From NCBI GenBank assembly GCA_002179805.1, contig NAVB01001615.1:1-18966 (forward strand): DNA of 18,966 nt. Reading direction: 5' to 3'. This document shows, one piece after another, positions 10,001-17,778 of this stretch. Below the pieces are notes generated by a model. That model saw only the letters and a program-made list of their open reading frames with translations, was not told the origin of the DNA and did no database searches. This DNA is from Acanthamoeba lenticulata (lineage: Eukaryota; Discosea; Longamoebia; Acanthamoebidae). The translations under genes were made by a program, and so were the position numbers. Each line of letters begins with the position of its first letter. Within the stretch, counting starts at the first letter, position 1.

Positions 10001-12558
10001 ATGGTCCCTTGTGCAGACACAACCAACAGCAAATCTCAGGCTGAGGCACCCGTCCAGGCCCACACCACAGGTGCGATTTCCTCCCCTGCCGATTTTCCTT
10101 CTTGATTGAGTTGGTCAAGGGCAACACGACTCTTGCTCATGCACGCCGACTGCATTTCAGGCAGCATGCCGCCCTCAGAAAACCTCGACGTCTTTAGTGA
10201 CTTGAAGGTACTATCACCACAAACTATGAGTTATGCTGTCGCCTTGGCCGTTCTCTGCCTCACCGCGACGACGCTTCCACTCTCGCGCTACACAGAAGGG
10301 CGACTTCCTCTCCTCGGTGGACAACAAAACTGTGCGTGCTCTTTCTTCTCCTTCCTCCTCTTCGTACTGGGCTCACACGCCTCCACCTGTTTTCTCTCCA
10401 CCCACAGGTGCACAACATCATTGAGCGACTGCGTGCGGGCGTGGAGGTAAAGCCGCGCTCTCACTACCTCCGCACCTACCCTGAGTCCTTTGTCGGTGCG
10501 TCATCCCTCTTCCCCCTCTCCCTCGTTCACGAGGCGTGGCGCAACCCCAACCCCCCCCCCCCAAACGCTGCACCACGCAGGCGAGGAAGCGGTGTCCTGG
10601 ATGCTCAACCACATCTTCACCGAGACCCGCGAAGAGGCGGTGGCCGTGGGCCAGATGCTGCTCAACCACGGTGCCCTCCAGCACGCCACCGTGGCCAACG
10701 CGCCCTTTGCCGACGGGCGGCAGTACTTCCAGTTCCTGGTATCACCCTCACGTCAACACAGTCCTTCCCTCTCCCACCCGTCATGTCCAGCCGCGCCATG
10801 TCCATGAGTGTTTATGTGTGTGTGTGATCCAACTTCAGCATCCGACAACCTACGCCGCCAACAAGAGCGGCTTCCTGGGCGTCAAGCTCGACCCTGCTGC
10901 CCCGTACCGCCTCCGGTACGCCATCACCCGATCGGCTGCTTTTTCTTTGCATTTGGGGGGGGGGGGTGGTCCCAGCTCACGAGGTGGTGGGGTCATGCAG
11001 GTGGTGCTGCCTGAGGAACCGACACCTGCTTTGGTACGATAAGCCTCACAGCCCGCAGCCGCAGGGCCGGGTCTTCCTCAAGGATATCCTCATCGAGGTA
11101 CGCGCGCGCCATCTCTCTCTCTCTCTCTCTTTTGTGAGCTCTCAGGGCGCGACGGCTCACTCGCGAGGTGCGCGGCGGGTGTGTGCGGGTCTGGTGCCTG
11201 ACGTCTTCCAGATCCCGTTTCCGTCGCTCACGGCAAACCACGCGGCGATCTACACCGACAACCAGTGCGAGTTTGAGGTGCACGTCCAGGCTCACGTACT
11301 CACTTTTGTACGTCGCTCCTCAGGAAGGGTTGGAGGGGGCGGGGGCTTACGCATGTGTGTGTTTCCTGGACGGCGATGCGTAGGTGGCCAAGGACGCCAA
11401 GGACATGAAGGCGTGGGTCGAGACGCTCTACCCCTTCACCCTGGACGCCGAGAATGAGGTGCCCAACATACACGAAGCCGCCTCAGCTCTCTTCTTCCCT
11501 CTCTCATTTGGCGGTCTCCTCTCGCTTCGCCTTGCTGCCACGGTTGGCTGACTCGCGCGACGATCCGGATCATCATGTCAACCGGATGATGCAGAGGATC
11601 GAGCAGGCCGAGGAAATGCTGAACAAAGCCGCCATCCAGCGCAGCGCGCGCAACTGTCCGTTCGCTCCGCGCCAGGTGAGAGACCCTTCCCACGCTCCTG
11701 CCCGGGCCGCTTTCCCATGGTGGGCCAAGGCCAGCCTTTCGACGACTCACCGGCGTTGACGTTGGCGCGGCACAGGTGGGAAATCCAGCACAGGATCGTG
11801 CGGGAGACGAGGAGGAGGAGGCCGACGTGAGCTTCAGCTGGCAGGTGGCGCTGGCGAACGAGAGGGGTAGACTACAGCTGCTGCGACTGCGACGCGAGAT
11901 GCACCTCGAGCGAAGGGAAATCATCGACATGCGAAAACGACCGACTGCCGACACGCAACCACGACTCCGCCTTCGCGCCGCTCACACGCGATCGCAAATG
12001 CTGCCGGCGCAGCACCACCACCATCACCACCAACGGCACCCACCACCACATCGGCGGCGCTGGAGCTGGGAGGAGAAGGAGCAGCCGCGCGACTTGCAGG
12101 CGTTTATTGACGACGGCCACGGGGACGGACGTCTGGCCGCGGGCGGCTTGCTGAGCTCACGCGAGTTCCCGTGGTTGCTCGACGTGGCTCCATCCCCGAC
12201 GGAAGTCAGCAACGGCGGGCAGGGGGAGACCAACAACAGCAGCAGCAGTACCTCCTACAATTTTGTGAATGATGATGAAGAGCAGGTGGCGGTGATGGCG
12301 ACGATGACGAGCACGGACGGCTTTCGAGAATTGGACGACGACGAGAGCGCGCTCGAGCTGTCGACCATGGCGGCGATCGTCGGACGAGAAGCATCGATGA
12401 CAGTCGAGTCGGAGATCGAAGTGGACGGCGAACAGCAGGCGTGGCCGCTCGAGCGCCTCACCACCCCCTCGCACTGCGACGAGGACCGCCGACCAGGCGA
12501 CTACCCACCACCACACGAGCAACCCGAACATCTGGAAGGGCATGATGCTTCACCATGA
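10001..12558 (+). CDS. DEP–PH domain protein with disordered C-terminal tail
   Basis: Eleven exons (10001–10070, 10161–10207, 10296–10331, 10408–10495, 10581–10738, 10839–10915, 11001–11097, 11212–11295, 11384–11458, 11595–11675, 11776–12558) give 531 residues. Residues about 52–133 are a DEP domain: HYLRTYPESFVG, EEAVSWML, then VGQMLLNHGALQH. Residues about 142–241 are a PH domain, with SGFLGVK, RWCCLRNRHLLWYDKP, a lipid-pocket side of basic strands and the conserved C-terminal-helix Trp in MKAWVETL. DEP and PH domains both direct proteins to membranes; pleckstrin combines them as PH–DEP–PH. The last exon encodes a charged helix, then a His-run (near 350) and an acidic Ser/Thr-rich tail with no known fold. 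The start at 10001 is the ATG nearest exon 2 in phase; upstream in-frame codons are open, so the N-terminus is uncertain. The role is probably as a membrane-associated signalling adaptor. Confidence 0.82.
10551..10562 (+). repeat. C12 homopolymer in intron 4 of the DEP–PH gene
   Basis: Twelve consecutive C residues lie 18 nt upstream of the acceptor of intron 4 (10496–10580), where the pyrimidine tract would be. A G12 run lies about 390 nt downstream in the same transcript. Confidence 0.95.
10955..10966 (+). repeat. G12 homopolymer in intron 6 of the DEP–PH gene
   Basis: Twelve consecutive G residues lie in intron 6 (10916–11000), 34 nt before its acceptor. The run is complementary to the C12 run in intron 4 and could also stack as a G-quadruplex in the RNA. 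Confidence 0.95.
11112..11130 (+). repeat. TC dinucleotide microsatellite in an intron
   Basis: An uninterrupted TC repeat of about nine units sits near the 5' end of intron 7 (11098–11211) of the DEP–PH gene, directly after a CG-alternating stretch. It is likely to be length-polymorphic. Confidence 0.9.
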
Positions 12559-12725
12559 GCGGATTGGGGGGGACTCTCTTTTGGGTTTTATTTTGTCACC
12601 AAAATGATCATGTACATGACGATGTCTCCGGTGTCATCTCGCAGAGAGAGGGGAGGGAAGGGCGCAGGAGAGCTGCAAACAAAAAAAGGAGAGCACAACT
12701 AAAGGCAAAAAGGAGGGGAAGGGCA
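12559..12725. other. Convergent 3' intergenic region
   Basis: The DEP–PH gene and the charged-helix gene converge here, leaving 167 bp for both 3' UTRs. The plus-strand side starts with a T-rich segment after the stop at 12558. No hairpin or RNA gene was recognised. Confidence 0.5.
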
Positions 12726-13636
12726 TCAAAGAACGTCGAGCGCGTTGGCGTTGTCCTGCCGCCGGAGGAGCTCTTCCTCACGCCACCGGGCCCGCTGCGC
12801 CTCCAGCCGTAGTCGCTGCTCTTCCAAGCGCACGCGTTCTTCCTCCAATCGAGCCCGCTCCTCGTAGAGCTTCACCAGCTCCTCGTCAACATCCTTCTTG
12901 GGCCGCTTCTTTTCTTTCTCTTCCTGCTTCTTCTTGTCCTGCTTGACCTTCTTCTTCGCCAGCTTGCTGCTTTTCTTGTACCTCTTGGCCTCTTTCTCAC
13001 GCCTCTTCTTCTCTTCCTTTTCCCTCTTACGGCGTAGCAAATAGGTAATGAGCTCTTCCTCTGGGTCCTCCTCCTCTTCATCATCGTCATCATCATCGTC
13101 GTCGTCCTCTCCTTGCAGGTAGTCTTCTTCCTCGTCATCTAGCACGCCGTAGTGGTCAGGCACGTCATCGCCCGCGGCCATTCCACCTCCGTTCACCTCC
13201 ACTGTAGATGGGGGCGCAGTGGTGAGGATTTGAGCTGCACAAACACCCTCTTGCTGGCCATCGCCTGGATTCAAAATAACTCATTATTTTCTTCTTATTT
13301 GTATTATTCAGTTTTGATTCAAAAGGCTTGATGAAGGGGCTCAATTTGAGTACCTTGTGCTGCAGAGCCAGGCTGCGGCGGGTCGCCCTCAGTCCAGCCA
13401 ATGTGTGAGGCCTCGGTTTGTAGCGTCAGCTCGGCGTCACCGCCCCCAGTCATCTCCCTCACATTTGCTGGTTGCTGGCTACTGCAGCCTTTACAAGGGT
13501 AGTAGTGGTGATGGTGAACGTCGTCCTCATCGACAAATTCGAGAAAGATCTGAAAGCAAATGAGGAAGAGCAGCAAGCTGAGACAGGCCCCCGCTGGCGT
13601 CGTGATATCGACCCCGCACACGCGGTAGCAGCCCAT
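12726..13636 (-). CDS. Highly charged helical protein, possibly membrane-anchored
   Basis: No family is recognised. The favoured model has exons 13636–13354 and 13264–12726 (273 residues) joined by an 89-nt intron in phase 1. It begins MGCYRVCG and contains a hydrophobic stretch at about 17–35 (LSLLLFLICFQIFLEF) that could be a membrane anchor, followed by VHHHHYYPCKGC. Residues about 137–165 are almost all Asp/Glu, including nine consecutive Asp. Residues about 172–219 are Lys/Glu-rich, and about 220–266 form an Arg/Glu/Leu coiled coil. The alternative model starts at 13712, splices 13652–13550, and loses the hydrophobic stretch; the hydrophobic codons would then be the intron's pyrimidine tract. 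The alternative start would lie only 26 bp from the stop of the upstream gene. The C-terminal exon is well supported; the N-terminus is not. Confidence 0.6.
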
Positions 13637-13738
13637 TCGATTGCGTTGGTACCCCACGAAACGTTCGCCAGCCACTCTTGTTGGATAAAAACGTTAAACG
13701 AAGCCTTTTCATTTTCTTTTCTTTTGGTTACAGTTTCT

Positions 13739-14791
13739 TCAGATGACGTCAGCAGAGGTGGGGGCAGGACCACGCAAAGCGCGGCTGGGGTCCTGGCCAA
13801 GCTGCTCGAGCAGGTTGCTTTGCGGCCACACGAGCAGGGCTTGCTGAACGCGACCGCCCCAGAAGTCGAATACGACTAGACAGTCGCGCACGCGTACGAA
13901 GCGACCTGTTCGTCATGACAGGCCCATGAGCGTGATCAGCACGGGGAAAAAGCAAGAAAGGAGCCAAAGAGCATCGTGGTGCGCGTACCAGTCGCGGGAA
14001 AACCCTCGTAGTCACCTGTGTTGATGCCAAAGAACTGGTGGCGCACGACGACCTTGTTTCCTGCAACATACCGCTGGGCATGAGCCTCGTGTGCAGCGAG
14101 GCAGAAGGAGAGAAACAGGCCGAGCACCTTCTTGGATGATGTCGTCCACAAAGAATGAGTAGTCAGAGAAGGACGTGCGTAGGAAAGCGTTATAGGTCTT
14201 GAGGCCATCGAAGCCCACCAGCGGGCGGCTCAGAAGGGAAGAGGTCTGGCCGGGTCGCGAACCGCGCAAGAATGAGTCTCAGCAATCACCAAGGGAACGT
14301 AATGTGTTGCTTCCTCCTCGAGCTCAGGGGCAGTACCAGCACATGCGACGGACTGACAAACTGCTCGATGTTGCTGAAGTCATTACCGGCCCACACCTCG
14401 AAGAGCATGCGCAAGGCTTTATCCTTGAGCTCTTTGCCAGTAGCCGACAGGCGCGTGCCCTCCTCTACAAAACTGCCTCATAAGACACGAGCACTTCTGC
14501 GGAGGGAGACTGCAGACGAGGCGTCCTTACCCGGGGTCGGTTCCTTTGCGCAGTGCCTTCCATCAGCAGTGCACTTGAAACGCGGGTCGTAGCCCGTGTG
14601 GTCGTTAACTTCAGCACATTCACCTGGCGCACAGAGTGTAAGAGAAGAGTCCAGCTTGGACAAGGTGATAGTGATAGGAGAAGAGAGGGGGGGGGGGGCA
14701 AACCTTGGTTGTTGCAAGAGAAAGTTGCGGTGGCGTAAGGCAGCAAGAGCCCTACAAGCACGGCAACACTAAATAAAACGCGCGGCGACAT
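13739..14791 (-). CDS. Secreted SnoaL-like (ester/polyketide cyclase fold) protein
   Basis: Six exons (14791–14704, 14623–14531, 14464–14337, 14245–14128, 14060–13989, 13905–13739) give 221 residues with all junctions in phase. Residues 1–23 are a clear signal peptide. A short Cys-rich module follows (FSCNNQGECAEV to DGRHC). The core matches the SnoaL-like fold: EEGTRLSATGKEL with an IEQFVSPSHVL strand, then GFDGLKTYNAFLRTSF, DYSFFVDDIIQEGNKVVVRH and FFGINTGDYEGFPATG, ending in a short C-terminal extension. SnoaL-like proteins are small NTF2-fold barrels, several of which are polyketide cyclases or isomerases, but many have unknown substrates. The signal peptide and Cys module suggest export to the medium or an endomembrane compartment. 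The ligand and reaction cannot be predicted. It lies in tandem with another secreted-protein gene upstream. Confidence 0.8.
14687..14698 (-). repeat. C12 (sense) homopolymer in intron 1 of the SnoaL-like gene
   Basis: Twelve consecutive G on the plus strand read as C12 in the minus-strand transcript, 5 nt after the donor of intron 1 (14703–14624). It is the third 12-nt G/C run in this window, and all three are intronic. Confidence 0.95.
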
Positions 14792-14940
14792 TCGTGTTGG
14801 CTCGCGTAAGTAGTCTTGTGTGGGGTGAGGCTGTGTGTTGTGGCTTTTGCGGTTGCGCCACGTCTCTTTGGCGCAGGCGCACGTGGATGACGTCAGCTAT
14901 GTCTACGGAAAAAGTTTTATTTCAAATTAATCTGCAGCGC

Positions 14941-15687
14941 TCACCAGTCGTTGTGAACTTCCTTGTTCTCGCACTCGCGCGGGACCTCGAACCAAGCCTC
15001 GTGCGGCTTCCTGGTCTCAAAGGCCTCCACGTAGAAGAAGAACTCCTCACGAACCGAGACACGGCTGAAATAGACAAGCTCGGTCGGCTTGTTCTGCGGC
15101 ACGCCGGCCTGGAGCGTGACGCCTGCACAGAAGAGAGAAATTTAGTGCGTGCCGCCAGCAAGTATACCATTGTGCATCCGCGTGGGTTGGAAGACGCTCG
15201 TACCACCGGTCTTGTACTGCCAGATATCGTACGTGACACCGTTGCGCGAGAGGTTGCCCACCACCTCAGCGGTCGAGAGCCACTCCCACGGCGACCTCAT
15301 CTTTTCCTTCAAGTCCCTCACGTCACACTTGCGAGGCTCGGCGCTAGAGATGAAGTAGTTCTTCTTCTGCAAGTTGCCAAGGCAAGTCACATTCGTGTTA
15401 GAGAAAAGAGGGGAGGGGAAGGGAAAAAGGCCACCACGTACCAAATCGAAACGAGCGAGGTCGAAGACACCAAGATGCTCGAACCCACCGAAGAAAGCCC
15501 AGTCCAAAGCCTTCTGGGCCTCAAAGTCAACAATCCACCTGCCCTCTCCGAAGATGATGGAGTTGTTGTGCTTGATCTGCACAATGCCGCGGGTCTCGAA
15601 GGTGTCCGGCAGCTTGGGGCGGATCTGCGCAAGAGCGCCCGCAAAGAGCAAAGCCACGATGGCAGTGAAGAGTAGCACGCGCTGCAT
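14941..15687 (-). CDS. Secreted protein, possibly ependymin/LolA-like
   Basis: Three exons (15687–15442, 15366–15204, 15122–14941) give 196 residues. Residues 1–20 form a signal peptide ending near GALAQ. The mature part is rich in aromatic beta-strand-like segments, carries an NLS and an NNS glycosylation sequon, and has two cysteines, in EPRKCDV and PRECEN. The layout of a strand-rich N-half, FISS, a Cys, a helix ending in PWEWLSTAEV, then an aromatic C-half ending in Cys resembles ependymin-related proteins, which share the LolA-like lipid-binding fold. This is a weak, by-eye resemblance. Intron 1 (15441–15367, 75 nt) is stopless and in frame, so an unspliced reading is also open; I chose splicing because of its GTACG donor and GCAG acceptor. 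Intron 2 has two usable donors in phase (15206 and 15203), and I chose the GTACG one. Confidence 0.7.
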
Positions 15688-15875
15688 GGTCGGTCGGGTA
15701 AGGGGAAATGAGTGTTGGCCCCTTTTTTAAGTTGTTTGTGGTCCCCCCTAAAGAAAAGTTAGACACGAACCCCATGCTTAATAATGACGATGATTGGCTT
15801 TGTCGGAGTTGAACTAGTTGGTTAACCATTTCTCTTGTGTTTTCTTCCTATTTATTTTTCAAGCCCGGGCTCAAG
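15688..15875. promoter_or_regulatory. Short divergent promoter region
   Basis: Only 188 bp separate the start codons of the ependymin-like gene (minus) and the PUB-like gene (plus), so both promoters must lie here or overlap. The sequence is AT-richer than the flanking exons, with a T-rich stretch at about 15830–15860. No specific element was identified. Confidence 0.5.
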
Positions 15876-16499
15876 ATGGAGGGGGGGTACCGCCAAGTGA
15901 GCAGGAAGGAGGCGGGGTTGCGGCTCCAGTTAATGCACATGGTTAATGCCGCTAAGGGCGTACCCGGGGACCAGGGAATGCAGCTTCTAAGTGCAACACT
16001 CTCTTCGCTCGATACTATACTCACAACTCTGCGCTCAGCCACGAGTGAACCCAATGACACAACTGCACAAGCTTTCCTTCGCCTTAGTCCAACAGAACTC
16101 GATGACCTCGGCCTTCTTGTGCTACCAGTCCCTGTACTCAAGTACATGTTCTTGATGCTCGCTGTGGTGCACAGAAGGCGCTCACCAAACGGTGAATAGG
16201 TTTCTAGAAACGGTGGGCTACCAGAAGACATCAAACGGACATCTCGTTATTGATGAGCTCAGCAGTGACCCTGTGCGTGCTGGCGTTGAAGGTATGCATT
16301 GGCGCGTGGTCGCATCTGGCATAGATAAGAATGAGCCCTCTAATGAGTGTATGGCATTCAGGTGGCCTCAGTGCACTTGCCTGGCTGGAACAACAAATCC
16401 AAGGCAGTGAAGCAGACCAAGCTGTCGAGCACACACCCCATCATGATAAGTGCTGTGCCAAGTGAAAGCATGGAGTCCAAGTTCACTGTAGGAACCTAA
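15876..16499 (+). CDS. Small PUB/PUG-like domain protein
   Basis: Three exons (15876–16141, 16200–16272, 16362–16499) give 158 residues through 58- and 89-nt introns. Residues about 38–105 resemble a PUB domain: SLDTILTTLRS and a helix pair, then LPVPVLKFLETVGYQ and a final NGHLVIDEL strand. This corresponds to the family pattern of a helical bundle, a VPG-like turn, FL…GF and a closing hydrophobic strand. PUB domains (in PNGase, UBXD1, RNF31) bind the C-terminal tail of p97/VCP and link it to ubiquitin or glycoprotein turnover. The rest of the protein is short and basic, with no other domain. Removing intron 1 creates the diagnostic KFLETVGYQ junction, which supports the splice. Unspliced, exon 1 would read on to a stop at 16199. 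The start is the first ATG after a T-rich leader. Confidence 0.62.
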
Positions 16500-16742
16500 G
16501 CAGACGATCACGTCGTTGGGAGTGTCATGCCCACGGGTACTGCCCGTCACGGGAGTGATCGAAACTCTTTCATAATTTTTTGTGAAATGTTTCGTTATTT
16601 GGCGTTCAGGCCAGCTGAACGTTCGTGGACAGGTGGACGATGAATGCACGGCAAAGCCGAAGTAGAAGCTAACCGTAAGTGGCTTCGAGTAGAACGCTCA
16701 AAGTAGGAGTAGCGCCATTCATCCGTCACGTCCACACACACA
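16500..16742 (+). promoter_or_regulatory. Hsp20 upstream region with a candidate heat-shock element
   Basis: These 243 bp between the PUB-like stop and the Hsp20 start contain GAACGTTCGTGGA at 16617–16629. It has two perfect, oppositely oriented heat-shock pentamers (GAA nn TTC) and a third with one mismatch, about 120 bp upstream of the ATG. Further GAA/TTC pairs with imperfect spacing occur at 16561–16571 and 16584–16593. An AT-rich tract (about 16570–16600) lies just upstream. HSF binding is inferred from the known consensus only. Confidence 0.45.
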
Positions 16743-17681
16743 ATGAACCTCGCTGAGGATATAGGTTTTGATGAACTGCGCCGCAGGCAAGGTCATACCC
16801 GTCTCACTCTACCATCAGTGTGCCCCACTCTCACACAGTCAATTCAGGTGAAATAGCTACCTCAAGAGGATACGGCAAGCCAGGGGTGCGCATTGCTCAT
16901 CGGCAAGATCCATCCTACGACTCGAGCAGAAAGTTGACGGAGTGGAAGGACCAAGCCTTGTGGGCCGACTTGCCAGATGTCAACAGGTACGTTCCTTGCC
17001 AGCTGAAGCTACTCAACTTAGCCCATGTTGCAGAGTCTATTACAACCCCAACATCGATGACCACAACCTGTGGCGCCCTCGCTGTGATATCTTTGAAGAG
17101 GATCAGGGAAGATTGCGTGTTGAGTTTGAACTACCAGGCGTTCCCAGGTACCCTCCTGCCCTGACGTGGTGGGCACAGCTTTTCGGTTGACCAATGTTTG
17201 ATCCTGATAGGGAGGACATTCACCTTGCCATCAAAGACAACTTGATTACGCTCAGTGCTCTAAAACCCCAAACAAGGAGGGAGGAAGGAGGATTCTACCA
17301 CCAAACAGAAAGACATTTTGGACGCTTCTTCCGCCGGGTCCTCTTGCCTTACAACGTGAATGTGGACAGCGTAAGAGCTCACATGGATGCAGGAGTTCTC
17401 AAGGTGCCTGTTGAACGATACCAGCAGCTTTGGAGAAGCTGAATGCTGAGAGTATGTTGCGTGTCTCCCAGGTCCACCTGGACATCACCGGCAGAGTGAG
17501 GATCGAGGATCAAGGACTTCCAGCAATGCAAACAGGTACGTGCAGCTCGCCTAAGCTTACTCCAGACACTCTCTTACGCTTGGCCACAAGCAGACACCAC
17601 GCGCAGCTAGAGGACGTGAAATGGGCTTGCTCGCCTGTTTCTTTTTGTCCCGGTTCAGGAAGAAATAAAAATAAAAAATAA
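16743..17681 (+). CDS. Small heat-shock protein (Hsp20/alpha-crystallin)
   Basis: Six exons (16743–16791, 16848–16986, 17034–17147, 17211–17403, 17472–17535, 17659–17681) give 193 residues. The alpha-crystallin domain spans about 73–177: WRPRCDIFEE, RLRVEFELPGVPREDI, LAIKDNLITLSA, the GRFFRRVLLPYNV strand, then the hallmark DAGVLKV. A short VRI near the C-terminus may act as the IxI anchor, followed by a basic NKNKK tail. Small heat-shock proteins are ATP-independent holdases that form oligomers and keep unfolding proteins soluble. Exon 1 is tentative: the donor after 16791 and the acceptor at 16847 fit, but a donor at 16765 or an acceptor at 16838 would also be in phase. The last intron (17536–17658, 123 nt) is stopless, so both readings reach the same stop. 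The upstream heat-shock element supports stress regulation. Confidence 0.88.
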
Positions 17682-17725
17682 AAACTACCACTCTCCCATC
17701 TCCACATCAACCACGATTAACACGA

Positions 17726-17776
17726 ATGGAGGGCAACAACGAAGTGGAACATGTTGGTACGACATTTTACCAGTAG
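17726..17776 (+). CDS. Upstream ORF (16 codons) in the DENR leader
   Basis: An ATG at 17726 opens 16 codons ending in TAG at 17774–17776. Two bases later comes the ATG chosen as the DENR start (17779). If the DENR transcript starts upstream of 17726, ribosomes must scan past, terminate and re-initiate, or skip this uORF. A competing model makes 17726 the true DENR start with a 51-nt intron (17757–17807) ending in GGGAG; that acceptor is weak. Confidence 0.5.
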   Translation: MEGNNEVEHVGTTFYQ

Positions 17777-17778
17777 AT

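Noticed and set aside
13472..13879. Plus-strand ORF of 135 codons over the SnoaL-like and charged-helix genes
   Set aside because: It spans the boundary between two minus-strand genes whose exons are in phase, and shows no domain.
14794..15675. 293-codon plus-strand ORF opposite the ependymin-like gene
   Set aside because: The opposite strand has a signal peptide, phased splice sites and sequons; the plus reading has none of these.
16640..16672. Short ATG-initiated ORF upstream of Hsp20
   Set aside because: Ten codons ending in TAA with no evidence that the mRNA leader includes it; kept only as a possible leader feature.
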